This document shows, one piece after another, positions 16,197 to 24,834 of a DNA stretch of 64,000 nt (position 1 is its first letter; each line of letters starts with the position of its first letter). The notes under the pieces are model-generated. The model made no database searches. It was not told where the DNA came from and saw only the letters and a list, made by a program, of their open reading frames with translations. The position numbers and the translations under genes are program-made. The DNA comes from Desertivirga xinjiangensis (lineage in GTDB: Bacteria; Bacteroidota; Bacteroidia; Sphingobacteriales; Sphingobacteriaceae): assembly GCF_024436435.1 (NCBI RefSeq), contig NZ_JAFMZP010000004.1:682001-746000 (forward strand). The letters are read 5' to 3'.

Positions 16197-17399
16197 TTAT
16201 GATAAACTCCGTTCAATACCTATTTCTAGTCCGGTAATTTCCACGAGCCCCCTCATCCGTCCGATAAGTGGGTAACCGGGATTGCTGGTCCTATTAAAAT
16301 CATCAAGTATTTTCAACCCGTGATCTGGCCTGAATGGCATACGGTGATCCTTTCGTCCATTGGCCATTCTCTGGTGCTGCTCTTCCAAGAGTGCTTTCAA
16401 AACCTCATACATATCAACTACACCATCGAGGTGCGCTGATTCGTAAAAGCTGCGTGTCCCGATACGCTTTATATTTCTTAAGTGAACAAAGTGTATGCGT
16501 TCGCCAAAACGCTTTGCAATCTTCACGAGGTCATTATCCTCCCTCACCGACAAGGATCCGCTGCAGAATGTAAGTCCGTTCGCTCTTGACGGATAATTGG
16601 AAAAGATCCAGTCGAAGTCCTCGAGAGTGCTTGCTATCCTTGGCAAACCCAATAAAGGATACGGCGGGTCGTCAGGATGAATACAAAGGTTGATACCCAC
16701 TTCTTCGGCCACAGGAATAACGTCTTCCAGGAACAGGAGCAGGTTATTTCTTAAAACATCTTTATCAATATCATCATACTTGCTCAGATAGTCCAGAAAA
16801 ACTTGCTTGTAATTCTGAACATTGCCTACTGTGCCATTGATAAAGCCCTGAGTGACTACAATAATATTAAAAGCAAGGGTATTTTGCTCGTCAATAGTCA
16901 TCTTATCGAAGATCTGTTTTGCTTCGGCTAATATATCCTCAGGATAATCCTGTTTTGCATTGGGGCGATTCAGGATGAAAATGTCAAATGCAGCAAAGGT
17001 AGCGTGATCATAGAGCATGGATTCTGCACCACTTTCGCTCACAAAATGAAGGTCTGTTCTTGCCCAATCGAGCACAGGCATAAAATTGTAACAGACCGTG
17101 TCAATTCCGCAAGAGGCTAGATTCCTGAGAGAGATCTTATAATTCTCAATCAGCTGCTTACGGTCTGAATTGTTTTGCTTTATTCCCTCAGACACCGGCA
17201 GGCTTTCAACCACACTCCAGCGCATACCATGTCTTTCAATTTCTTCTTTTACCTGCATAATTTCTTCTACAGGCCAAACAGCTCCCCCTTTTATATGATG
17301 TAAGGCGGTAACTATACCCTCTACACCAAATTGCCTTAATTCGGAAAGCTTAATACTGTCATTGGGGCCGAACCACCTCCAAGTTTTTTCTAGCGCCAT
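16197..17399 (-). CDS. uxuA: Mannonate dehydratase UxuA
   Basis: Converts D-mannonate to 2-keto-3-deoxygluconate in hexuronate catabolism; cytoplasmic, metal-dependent, TIM-barrel. The 400 aa length fits the family. Recognisable segments are the N-terminal KTWRWFGPNDSIKLSELRQF and GVEGIVTALHHI, the metal-site region NLCIHPDDPPYPLLGLPRI, and HFVHLRNIKR near residue 300. It is the first gene of the uxuA-SDR operon, divergent from a LacI regulator. A perfect 16-bp palindrome lies 58 bp upstream of the start, well placed for repression. KDG kinase and aldolase genes are not in this window. Confidence 0.95.
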   Translation of the reverse strand: MALEKTWRWFGPNDSIKLSELRQFGVEGIVTALHHIKGGAVWPVEEIMQVKEEIERHGMRWSVVESLPVSEGIKQNNSDRKQLIENYKISLRNLASCGIDTVCYNFMPVLDWARTDLHFVSESGAESMLYDHATFAAFDIFILNRPNAKQDYPEDILAEAKQIFDKMTIDEQNTLAFNIIVVTQGFINGTVGNVQNYKQVFLDYLSKYDDIDKDVLRNNLLLFLEDVIPVAEEVGINLCIHPDDPPYPLLGLPRIASTLEDFDWIFSNYPSRANGLTFCSGSLSVREDNDLVKIAKRFGERIHFVHLRNIKRIGTRSFYESAHLDGVVDMYEVLKALLEEQHQRMANGRKDHRMPFRPDHGLKILDDFNRTSNPGYPLIGRMRGLVEITGLEIGIERSLS

Positions 17400-17457
17400 A
17401 TTTCCTATTTGTGTTTATAAATTGGTTATTTGAGACCGACGTAGTTTCATATACAAG

Positions 17458-17473
17458 TAGCAATCGATTGCTA
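17458..17473. promoter_or_regulatory. LacI-type operator upstream of uxuA
   Basis: TAGCAATCGATTGCTA is a perfect 16-bp palindrome with the central CG typical of LacI-family sites. It shares the core CAATCGnTTG with the site at 17577-17594. Confidence 0.8.
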
Positions 17474-17544
17474 TTTATTATATATCGCCTATGAAGCCAT
17501 TTGGCCTTTTAATTTATTAAGTTTTATGTTTTGGTTAAAAAAAA

Positions 17545-17594
17545 TTTGCGATGTAAAGGTATGTAATTCGTTTGAAATAACAATCGGTTGTTAT
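17545..17594 (+). promoter_or_regulatory. lacI promoter with overlapping operator
   Basis: TTTG at 17545-17548 and TTCGTTTG at 17567-17574 (one mismatch to TAnnTTTG) are separated by 18 bases, as in Bacteroidota -33/-7 promoters. The palindrome ATAACAATCGGTTGTTAT at 17577-17594 lies just downstream, over the expected start of transcription, and ends 77 bases before the regulator ATG. Autoregulation is likely. Confidence 0.65.
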
Positions 17595-17671
17595 ACTAAT
17601 TTTTAATCCTTAATTTAGGCGGAAGGGAAGCTAGTAATAAGCCTAAGAACACTAAATTTGCTTTCAGCGAT

Positions 17672-18739
17672 ATGAAGCCTAAAGAAGTTACTATTTATGA
17701 TATTGCGGAACGTCTTAATATTGCTGCATCCACAGTAAGCAGGGGATTAAAAGGACATTCTTCAGTCAGCCTGGAAACACAGAAAAAGATTGCTGCCATT
17801 GCGGAAGAAATGGGCTACAGGTCCAATAACTTTGCCGCCAATCTCAGAACTAAAACCACTAATACCATTGGAGTAATATTGCCGCGACTTAACAGCAGCT
17901 TTGTAGCCAATGTAATTGCGGGGATTGAAAAGGTGTGCAATAATAAAGGCTATAATCTCATCATTACACAATCCCTGGAGAGCAGAGAAAAAGAGATAAG
18001 AAATGTAAAAACCATGTTTTCGAACAGGGTAGACGGGCTCCTGGTTTCGCTATCTGAAGACACAAAAGACATTAGCCATTTCGACCTCTTCTTTAAAAAA
18101 AATATTCCTGTTTTATTTTTTGACCGGGTTCCTAATGATAAATCCGTTGCTTCCGTCTTTATAAATAATGAAGAAGCAGGGTATCTGGTTACTAAGCACC
18201 TGATCTCTACCGGAGCAAAAAGAATTGCACATATCAGTGGTAATCAGGAAATCAATGTTTATGAAGACCGGTTTAGAGGTTATCTGCGCGCTTTAAAAGA
18301 ATTTAATCTCAGCTTCGATGAAAGATATTTGATTATAACTGACCTGGGAGAGGAGACCGGTAGAGAAACAGCAAAAGCGATTGTTAATATGAAGGCGGAT
18401 GGTGTTTTCGCGGCCAATGATACTTCAGCGGCGACTTGCATGAACGAGCTGAAACGACTAGGGTATACAGTTCCTGACGACATTCTGGTAGCAGGTTTTA
18501 ATAATGATGTCATTTCACGAAATGTAAGCCCCCCGCTTACTACCGTAGACAATCCAGGTATGCTGATCGGTGAAATTGCCGCAAAGTCGATGGTTGATCA
18601 TTTGGAAAACCAGATGAATCTTCACATCACCTCGGGAATAATACTAAAATCGGAACTGATTGTAAGAGAATCTACGGGCAATATTCCACAAATAGAGGAA
18701 CAGAAATATGCTGATGAGCAAAGTAGGCTTAAGGATTAA
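17672..18739 (+). CDS. LacI-family transcriptional regulator of the hexuronate operon
   Basis: Repressor of 355 aa. The N-terminal LacI helix-turn-helix (residues 4-30, TIYDIAERLNIAASTVSRGL) is followed by the hinge region and a periplasmic-binding-protein-like effector domain with TIGVILPRLNS, DGLLVSLSE, DRVPNDKSVASVFINNEEAG and DGVFAANDTSA. It is transcribed away from uxuA. Two CG-centred palindromes in the 272-bp divergent region probably serve both promoters. A uronate or KDG-type effector is inferred from the neighbours. Confidence 0.93.
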   Translation: MKPKEVTIYDIAERLNIAASTVSRGLKGHSSVSLETQKKIAAIAEEMGYRSNNFAANLRTKTTNTIGVILPRLNSSFVANVIAGIEKVCNNKGYNLIITQSLESREKEIRNVKTMFSNRVDGLLVSLSEDTKDISHFDLFFKKNIPVLFFDRVPNDKSVASVFINNEEAGYLVTKHLISTGAKRIAHISGNQEINVYEDRFRGYLRALKEFNLSFDERYLIITDLGEETGRETAKAIVNMKADGVFAANDTSAATCMNELKRLGYTVPDDILVAGFNNDVISRNVSPPLTTVDNPGMLIGEIAAKSMVDHLENQMNLHITSGIILKSELIVRESTGNIPQIEEQKYADEQSRLKD

Positions 18740-18766
18740 GAAATTAAAAAGAATCTCCAAAGGTGC

Positions 18767-20746
18767 TTAGAATAAAGAAACCTGTTCCGCTGATCCTGAC
18801 TGCTGATTTTGGTACGCACGGATCAAATTAAGTATTTCCGCACCAAACTGGCTGGTCTTTTGCTGGCCGACTCCTTTGATCGCTCCCAGTGCTTTTAAGC
18901 TTGCAGGTAGCTTCAGTGCAATCGTTTTGACGGTTTGATCACTGAAGATCATGGAAGCTGAGAGTTTAAGCTGCGCTGCCTTTTCTTCACGCCAATGAAT
19001 CAAGTGCGCTACCAGTTCCTCATGTGGGTGCGCGCTGAGCGCCTGAATGAGTTTTTTATACCGGGACCGGTCTCTCCTTTGGAAGGATAAATATTCCTCC
19101 GAAGAAAAATCCTGCTTGCTAAAGTGCGACATCAACTCCTCTTTTTTCAATATAGCATCCATAATCGCATCAGCCTTTACTACCTTACCCGGCGAACCAT
19201 CGGCCGCTGTCCGTAGTTGTAACTCCGCTTTCTCTATGGTACTATGGAGTTTATCTTTGAAATATAACGCAGCCTTTTTAATTCTTTCGGGCGCATAGCC
19301 GGGCAGTTGGGCCTGCATTTTTTTAGCAATTTCAAACACATCGTCATCTAAAGCCAGCGAGACACCTGGTAATTTTCCCAACGAAGTATGAAGTTCCGTA
19401 AAGCTGAAAAGCTCCTGAAGCAAAAACTGCCTGTAGCGTTCTTCGTCAGCTTTTAAAGTATTTTCATCAGGGGCAAGCTTAGGTGCGGAGGCATCAAACT
19501 GCTTCACGTTGGGGTCAGCAATAATATTGGCTTTCGAAACAGGCTGCCTTAACAGTAAGCCGTCAAGACTGCGGCAACGACTTAGCGCTACATAGGCTTG
19601 CCCTGGTGCAAATGCTTCACTGACATCCACGATCGCCTTGTCGAACGTGAGGCCCTGGCTCTTATGGATCGTAATTGCCCAGGCAAGTTTGAGCGGTATT
19701 TGGGCGAAGCTGCCAGCCATGCTTTCACCGATCTCACCATCTACTAACTTATACTGGATATTCGACCATTCGCTTGCCTGCACGGCGATCTCGCGGTCTT
19801 CGTTTTCGCATTGAACGAAGACCGTATCAGTGGCCAAGCGTATGACTCTTCCAATCTTTCCGTTGAAGTACAACTTTTCAGGAGAATTGTCATTTTTAAC
19901 AAACATCACTTGTGCGCCGACTTTTAACTGAAGATTGATGTCGGTTGGATGGCTATCTGGCGGAAATTCACCGCGAACAGACGCTTTGTATTCAACCAGG
20001 TCTCCTTCAAGCTCCTGGAGGCGAGATCCGTTGATCTCCTGGACGATCCGGTTATGCGTAGTCAGTACAATGTAGCTGTCAGTATCATCTAATGTTGCGC
20101 TATAACGCTCATTCAATCGAGCAAGAGACTCGTCGCTGATCTGCTGTTCCCGAACCTGATTAAGAATATCTACAAATACCGGGTCACTTTGCCTGAATAC
20201 CTCTGTAAGCTCAATACGGACAAAGCCAGCCCTGTTCAGCGCGCGACTGCTGAAAAAATATGGCGAATTGTAAAAGCCTCTTAAGTGCGACCACTCGTCA
20301 TCGCGTATAATGGGACTCAATTGCGAAAGATCACCAATGAGCAGCAGTTGCACTCCTCCAAAGGGATGATCATTCTTTTTAACATTCCGCAGCAACAGAT
20401 CAATACGGTCAAGCACATCGGGCCGCACCATGCTGATTTCGTCGATGGTCAATAATTCCAATGCCTGCAGAAGCTCGCGCTTTTCCTCGGAGAAATGACT
20501 TTCCGGACGTTCAGCGCCTTCAGGCAATAATGGGCCGAAAGGCAATTGAAAGAACGAGTGGATAGTCATCCCTCCGGCATTGATCGCGGCAACGCCGGTT
20601 GGTGCGACAACCGTTAATTTCTTCGAAGTATTTTGACGAATCTTCCGCAGAAACGTCGTTTTTCCCGTACCGGCCTTCCCGGTAAGGAAAACGATGCGGT
20701 TGGTTCGCTGTAAGTAATCTTCAGCGACTTGAAGTATTTGGCTCAT
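18767..20746 (-). CDS. PIF1-like superfamily 1 helicase with C-terminal HRDC-like domain
   Basis: Helicase of 659 aa. Walker A is GKAGTGKTT (residues 23-31), motif Ia is VAPTGVAAINAGG, Walker B is TIDEISMV (Asp102-Glu103), and GDLSQLSP follows. The late motif LAWAITIHKSQGLTFDKA with YVALSRCRSLDGL is the PIF1/RecD-type C-terminal part. The last 80 residues (IALKLPASLKALGAIKGVGQ, then FGAEILNLIRAY) look like an HRDC nucleic-acid-binding domain. A role in resolving replication or recombination intermediates is likely from the family. It ends 27 bp from the convergent lacI gene. The 17-bp gap to the upstream oxidoreductase gene suggests co-transcription, though the functions seem unrelated. Confidence 0.88.
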   Translation of the reverse strand: MSQILQVAEDYLQRTNRIVFLTGKAGTGKTTFLRKIRQNTSKKLTVVAPTGVAAINAGGMTIHSFFQLPFGPLLPEGAERPESHFSEEKRELLQALELLTIDEISMVRPDVLDRIDLLLRNVKKNDHPFGGVQLLLIGDLSQLSPIIRDDEWSHLRGFYNSPYFFSSRALNRAGFVRIELTEVFRQSDPVFVDILNQVREQQISDESLARLNERYSATLDDTDSYIVLTTHNRIVQEINGSRLQELEGDLVEYKASVRGEFPPDSHPTDINLQLKVGAQVMFVKNDNSPEKLYFNGKIGRVIRLATDTVFVQCENEDREIAVQASEWSNIQYKLVDGEIGESMAGSFAQIPLKLAWAITIHKSQGLTFDKAIVDVSEAFAPGQAYVALSRCRSLDGLLLRQPVSKANIIADPNVKQFDASAPKLAPDENTLKADEERYRQFLLQELFSFTELHTSLGKLPGVSLALDDDVFEIAKKMQAQLPGYAPERIKKAALYFKDKLHSTIEKAELQLRTAADGSPGKVVKADAIMDAILKKEELMSHFSKQDFSSEEYLSFQRRDRSRYKKLIQALSAHPHEELVAHLIHWREEKAAQLKLSASMIFSDQTVKTIALKLPASLKALGAIKGVGQQKTSQFGAEILNLIRAYQNQQSGSAEQVSLF

Positions 20747-20763
20747 GCTCCTGTCTTCCTAAC

Positions 20764-21795
20764 TCAAATCTTTTCACGCCATCCCAGTGCAGGTGCAACA
20801 TGCTCCAAAATAGATGATAGCACGTGTATATTATAATCAACTCCTAAAGTATTAGGTATGGTCAATAGGAGTGTGTCGGCTTCCTGGATAGCTTCATCCT
20901 GGGCTAATTCCTTGATCAGCTGATCCGGTTCTGCAGCATAACTTCTTCCAAAAATTGCCCGTCTATCACTTTCAATAAATCCGATTTTATCACCCTGATT
21001 GGCTTGTTGTCCAAAGAAATATCTATCCTGATCGTTTACCAATGCAAAAATAGAACGACTGACAGAAACCCTTGCTTCCCTCTCATGTCCGGCCTTTTTC
21101 CAGGCTTCTCTGTATAATCTTATTTGCTCTGCCTGCTGTACATGGAAAGGTTTACCACTTTCATCGTATTTTAAAGTAGAGCTTTGCAGGTGCATTCCGT
21201 TCTCTGCTGCCCAAACGGCGGTTGCATTAGACGCCGCTCCCCACCAGATACGTTCGCGCAATCCTTCAGAGTGAGGCTCTAAGCGGAGCAAGCCTGGTGG
21301 ATTCGGAAACATTGGGTAGGGGTTAGGGTCGGCAAAGCCGATACCGTCTAGTTTATTTAGAAATTCCAATGCTTTTCGGCGTCCCATATCTGCGTCGGTT
21401 TCTCCCTCTGCAGGTTCATAACCGAAGTGTCGCCAACCGTCGATCACCTGCTCGGGCGAACCCCTGCTAATTCCTAGCTGTAAGCGCCCCCCGGAAATCA
21501 AATCCGCGGCGCCAGCATCTTCTATCATGTACATCGGGTTTTCATACCGCATATCGATCACTCCGGTTCCGATCTCTATTTTGCTTGTTTTGGCACCGAC
21601 AGCCGAAAGCAAAGGAAATGGCGATGCCAGCTGGGCCGCAAAATGGTGTACCCTGAAGTATGCGCCATCTAAACCAATTTCCTCGGCAGCAACAGCCAGA
21701 TCGATAGACTGAAGTAATGTATCGGCTGCAGTGCGGGTTTTATAGGCAGGATGGTTGGACCAATGCCCAAATGATAAAAATCCTATTTTTTTCAT
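20764..21795 (-). CDS. LLM-class flavin-dependent oxidoreductase (luciferase-like monooxygenase)
   Basis: Protein of 343 aa with the bacterial-luciferase TIM-barrel fold. It opens with KIGFLSFGHWSNHPAY. Other family segments are EEIGLDGAYFRVHHFA, KIEIGTGVIDMRYENP, EDAGAADLISGGRLQLGISR and the C-terminal DTLLLTIPNTLGVDYN. It would use FMNH2 or F420-like reduced flavin; the substrate is unknown. The promoter element TACCTTTG lies 20 bp before the start on the minus strand (21822-21815). Transcription may read on into the helicase gene. Confidence 0.88.
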   Translation of the reverse strand: MKKIGFLSFGHWSNHPAYKTRTAADTLLQSIDLAVAAEEIGLDGAYFRVHHFAAQLASPFPLLSAVGAKTSKIEIGTGVIDMRYENPMYMIEDAGAADLISGGRLQLGISRGSPEQVIDGWRHFGYEPAEGETDADMGRRKALEFLNKLDGIGFADPNPYPMFPNPPGLLRLEPHSEGLRERIWWGAASNATAVWAAENGMHLQSSTLKYDESGKPFHVQQAEQIRLYREAWKKAGHEREARVSVSRSIFALVNDQDRYFFGQQANQGDKIGFIESDRRAIFGRSYAAEPDQLIKELAQDEAIQEADTLLLTIPNTLGVDYNIHVLSSILEHVAPALGWREKI

Positions 21796-21814
21796 AGATC
21801 TCTTATTCTTAAAT

Positions 21815-21822
21815 CAAAGGTA
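21815..21822 (-). promoter_or_regulatory. -7 promoter element of the LLM oxidoreductase gene
   Basis: On the minus strand this reads TACCTTTG, an exact TAnnTTTG match, 20 bases upstream of the ATG. No clear -33 TTTG is at the usual distance. Confidence 0.5.
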
Positions 21823-22020
21823 CACCAAAGAAAGAACATGTAGGGAATGACCTTATGAAATCGCATGAGCGCATTCCTAAAAGAGGATCGTGACTGTCGA
21901 AGTCGATACAAATTCGTGAATTGGAAACAAAGCGTTGTTCATTGTCCATATTTCCTGTTTCAGCCTGTTAATATCTGTTTTCGTCGGTTGAGTGTTTGAA
22001 GTAAAAGAAAAATCAGGGAT

Positions 22021-22059
22021 ATTAACCGAAATAATTCTTTTTAGAACATAATTAACCGA
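22021..22059 (+). promoter_or_regulatory. Direct repeat ATTAACCGA x2 before the DUF3826 gene
   Basis: ATTAACCGA occurs at 22021-22029 and 22051-22059, exactly 30 bases apart (about three helical turns), just upstream of the start at 22075. TCGGTTGA, a near inverted copy, occurs at 21984. This spacing suits tandem binding of a regulator; no protein is assigned. Confidence 0.35.
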
Positions 22060-22074
22060 TTACCCAAGTATAAT

Positions 22075-23277
22075 ATGAACACTATGCTCAGCAGGCTAAC
22101 ACTAATGATCCTGATCCTATCATTACCTTTTACCTCTATTCAAGCTCAGGAAAAGTCCTACAGGGAAGTAGCGAAAGAGCGGGCCGATAAAATTATTGCA
22201 AGCCTTGATCTTTTTGTCAAAGATAAATTGCTTCGTACAAGGGATAATATTGCGGATCAGTATGTTGCCTTAAATGAAATTCAGGAGGCCAGAGATAAGA
22301 AGATAAAAAGTGTAGAGAATACGGCAGATGCCAAAAAGCAGATTGAGATCATTAAAAAGGAGTCGGACACTGCAATTGCTAAGCTGCATCAATCGTTTCT
22401 GGCAAAGCTGTCGAAGGATATGGACAGGGAGCAAGTGGATAAGGTGAAAGACGGAATGACCTACAACGTCGTTCCCCTTACGTTTGCAAACTATTTACTG
22501 ATGTTGCCCTACCTTACTCAGCAGCAGCAAAATAAGATCATGGATTACCTGGTAGAGGCTCGTGAATATGCTATGGATGGCGGTTCTTCAAAAGAAAAAC
22601 ACGCCTGGTTCGGAAAGTACAAAGGCAAAATAACCAACTACCTGACGGCAGAAGGATTCGATTTAAAGAAGGAAGGTGCAGACTGGGCTAAGCGTAGAAA
22701 TATCAATAGCTCAGAACTGGAAATCGTTGAATCAAATCGCATAATAACTGTCCTGAAATTTGATGATGACGCTCAGAAAGAGTCTGCAAGAAACCTGATT
22801 GCGCACCAGTACCAGCAGATTCAGGAGCTTCTAAAAGAAAGAGATGCAAAGATGGCGGAGAGTCGTGCGCAGATCAAAGACAAGGAGCAAGCCAATAAGG
22901 CTGAATCTGAGGTTTGGGTTCGCTATAAAAAGAAACTTGATGATCAGAGAGATCTGTTCATTCGTACCTTGGTAATGTTTGTGGGATCTGAGCAGGTGGA
23001 ACTGGTAAAGAATGAAATGACTGGGAACGATCTTCAGAAAGAGTATTCCAAGTTTCTGGCTTTGCTTCCGGATATGAACAATGTGCAAAAAAAGAAAGTA
23101 TACGACTACTTATTGCAAGCCAGAAAAAATGCGATGAACGTACTGACCAGCAGGGACCGGGAGCAGTGGTTTGCAAAATATCGTGGAAGAGCTAATAACT
23201 ATCTGGCCAGCCAAAATTATGATCTGAGGAAGGCAACGGAGGAGCTGGAAAAAAGAGAAGCGAAGGGTGTGAAATAA
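22075..23277 (+). CDS. Exported protein with two tandem DUF3826 domains
   Basis: Secreted or periplasmic protein of 400 aa. The signal peptide (MLSRLTLMILILSLPFTSIQA) is followed by two similar halves, about residues 30-215 and 220-395. Each half has a helix-rich stretch, then a conserved pattern: EQVDKVKDGMTYN against EQVELVKNEMTGN, LPYLTQQQQNKIMDYLVEAR against LPDMNNVQKKKVYDYLLQAR, and WFGKYKGKITNYL against WFAKYRGRANNYL. DUF3826 proteins are usually single-domain and occur near pectin and other polysaccharide-utilisation genes in Bacteroidota; their function is unknown. A terminator follows directly. The duplication is visible in the sequence; any carbohydrate role is inference. Confidence 0.85.
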   Translation: MNTMLSRLTLMILILSLPFTSIQAQEKSYREVAKERADKIIASLDLFVKDKLLRTRDNIADQYVALNEIQEARDKKIKSVENTADAKKQIEIIKKESDTAIAKLHQSFLAKLSKDMDREQVDKVKDGMTYNVVPLTFANYLLMLPYLTQQQQNKIMDYLVEAREYAMDGGSSKEKHAWFGKYKGKITNYLTAEGFDLKKEGADWAKRRNINSSELEIVESNRIITVLKFDDDAQKESARNLIAHQYQQIQELLKERDAKMAESRAQIKDKEQANKAESEVWVRYKKKLDDQRDLFIRTLVMFVGSEQVELVKNEMTGNDLQKEYSKFLALLPDMNNVQKKKVYDYLLQARKNAMNVLTSRDREQWFAKYRGRANNYLASQNYDLRKATEELEKREAKGVK

Positions 23278-23301
23278 TTCAGATGCGGCGCGCTTCCTAA
23301 A

Positions 23302-23334
23302 AAAGTGGCAGGCGATGGAGCCGTCTGCCACTTT
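23302..23334 (+). terminator. Terminator after the DUF3826 gene
   Basis: AAAGTGGCAG (23302-23311) and CTGCCACTTT (23325-23334) form a perfect 10-bp stem, flanked by A- and T-rich sequence, 24 bp after the stop codon. Confidence 0.8.
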
Positions 23335-23530
23335 AATTTAAAAACATTGATGTTCACTTTAGAAAGTACTGGCATACTAAACTTTAGATCTCTGCCTTTC
23401 GTAGTCTATTTTACCATAGTCTCCATTGCAAAAATCTCTATAGGCATTTGCGATCTCCATTTGGAATTCATCACAAAAGGGCCTTCAGCGAATATCGGTT
23501 TCTGATAAGACTCTCCACCAAATAAGATAA

Positions 23531-23710
23531 AGTCACAGGCTTCCTAAGGCTGACATCATCTATCAGTGGCACAGCAGAAAACGGTATTCAGATTTTATCG
23601 ACTGTTATCCCCAACTGATGGAACGTTTTCCGCAGCATACCACCGCGTCCTATCTCGGGGTTAATAAAGATACGCTTAGTCGTGTGAAACGCCAACGCCT
23701 TCCCCAAAAA
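23531..23710 (+). pseudogene. C-terminal remnant of a Crp/Fnr-family regulator
   Basis: The frame opened after a stop at 23528 reads RYSDFIDCYPQLMERFPQH and then TTASYLGVNKDTLSRVKRQR. This is the characteristic end of Bacteroidota Crp/Fnr (cyclic-nucleotide-binding fold) regulators, including the winged-helix recognition helix. The sensory domain (about 140 residues) has no trace upstream in any frame that I could read between the terminator at 23302 and 23530. The remainder of this 480-bp gap before the GH43 gene holds nothing else I recognise. Confidence 0.65.
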
Positions 23711-23759
23711 TTAAAGAAAGATACTAAGTCTTTATTAATTTTTTATATTGACCACGAAT

Positions 23760-24809
23760 ATGAAGAAGTTTATTTTTGCCTGCATTTTATTATTACACGC
23801 CTTTTGTTCTTTTTCGCAACCTGTTGCAGGAGGAAAATCAAAAGGTAAGGTCGATTCACAAAGCTTTATTGTTCCCGGTGCAGAATGGAAAGATACAGAT
23901 GGCAACCCAATCAACGCACACGGTGGTGGAATCTTGTATCATAAAGGTACCTATTACTGGTATGGTGAACATAAAGGAGATTCCACTTATTGGAATCCTA
24001 AAGTTCCCAGTTGGGAATGCTACCGTACCGAAGCGGGAGGGGTGTCTTGTTATTCTTCAAAGGATCTTAAAAGCTGGAAGTTCGAAGGGATCGTGTTGAA
24101 ACCGAATTTAACAGATTCCTTGTCCGATCTGCATCCTTCGAACGTTTTGGAAAGGCCTAAGGTGATTTACAATGAGAAGACAAAGAAATTTGTAATGTGG
24201 CTGCACGTCGACAGTCATGATTATGCTAAGGCTGCCGCTGGTGTTGCCGTTTCGGACAGCCCTGCTGGAGAATTTAAATACCAGGGATCCATACGCCCAA
24301 ATAATGCCATGAGCAGGGATATGACGCTGTTTAAGGATGAAGATGGTAAAGCTTATCATGTATATTCTTCAGAGCATAACAAGACATTATATATCAGTTT
24401 GCTTACAGACGATTATCTACAACCAACGGGCACCTTTACCCGGAACTTTATAGATAAGTCCCGGGAAGCTCCGGCCGTGTTTAAACGTAAAGGAAAATAT
24501 TATATACTTTCCTCCGGTTGTACCGGTTGGGATCCTAATCAGGCTGAATATGCAGTTGCCGATTCTATGTTAGGTCAATGGACGGTAAAAGGGAATCCGT
24601 GTAGCGGGAAAGATGCGGAATTTACGTTTTACGGACAAAGTACGCATGTGTTACCGATAGCCGGAAAGCGTGATGCATATATAGCCATGTTTGATAAATG
24701 GAACAAAAAAGACCTGATCAATTCAAGGTATATTTGGCTGCCTGTAAAGTTTACGGATAACGCGGAACTGGATATAGCATGGCAGGAAAAATGGAATATT
24801 GATAATTAA
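23760..24809 (+). CDS. Glycoside hydrolase family 43-like exported protein
   Basis: Secreted five-bladed beta-propeller glycosidase of about 349 aa. I chose the ATG at 23760, which gives the signal peptide MKKFIFACILLLHAFCSFS; the frame also has an ATG at 23748. Family features are DTDGNPINAHGGGILYHKG followed by TYYWYGEHK, LERPKVIYNEKTKKFVMWLH, SRDMTLFKDEDGKAYHVYSS (with a typical acidic residue in the second blade), and REAPAVFKRKGKYYILSSG (candidate general acid Glu). Similar GH43 proteins act on galactan or arabinan side chains; the subfamily is not assigned. It is convergent with the GLPGLI gene. No SusC/SusD pair is nearby, so it is not part of a standard PUL. Confidence 0.87.
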   Translation: MKKFIFACILLLHAFCSFSQPVAGGKSKGKVDSQSFIVPGAEWKDTDGNPINAHGGGILYHKGTYYWYGEHKGDSTYWNPKVPSWECYRTEAGGVSCYSSKDLKSWKFEGIVLKPNLTDSLSDLHPSNVLERPKVIYNEKTKKFVMWLHVDSHDYAKAAAGVAVSDSPAGEFKYQGSIRPNNAMSRDMTLFKDEDGKAYHVYSSEHNKTLYISLLTDDYLQPTGTFTRNFIDKSREAPAVFKRKGKYYILSSGCTGWDPNQAEYAVADSMLGQWTVKGNPCSGKDAEFTFYGQSTHVLPIAGKRDAYIAMFDKWNKKDLINSRYIWLPVKFTDNAELDIAWQEKWNIDN

Positions 24810-24834
24810 TTTTTCGTTCGGTTTAGAGTTACCT

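Noticed and set aside
23305-23505. 66-codon plus-strand ORF after the DUF3826 gene
   Set aside because: It begins inside a terminator hairpin, and its translation shows no domain or signal features.
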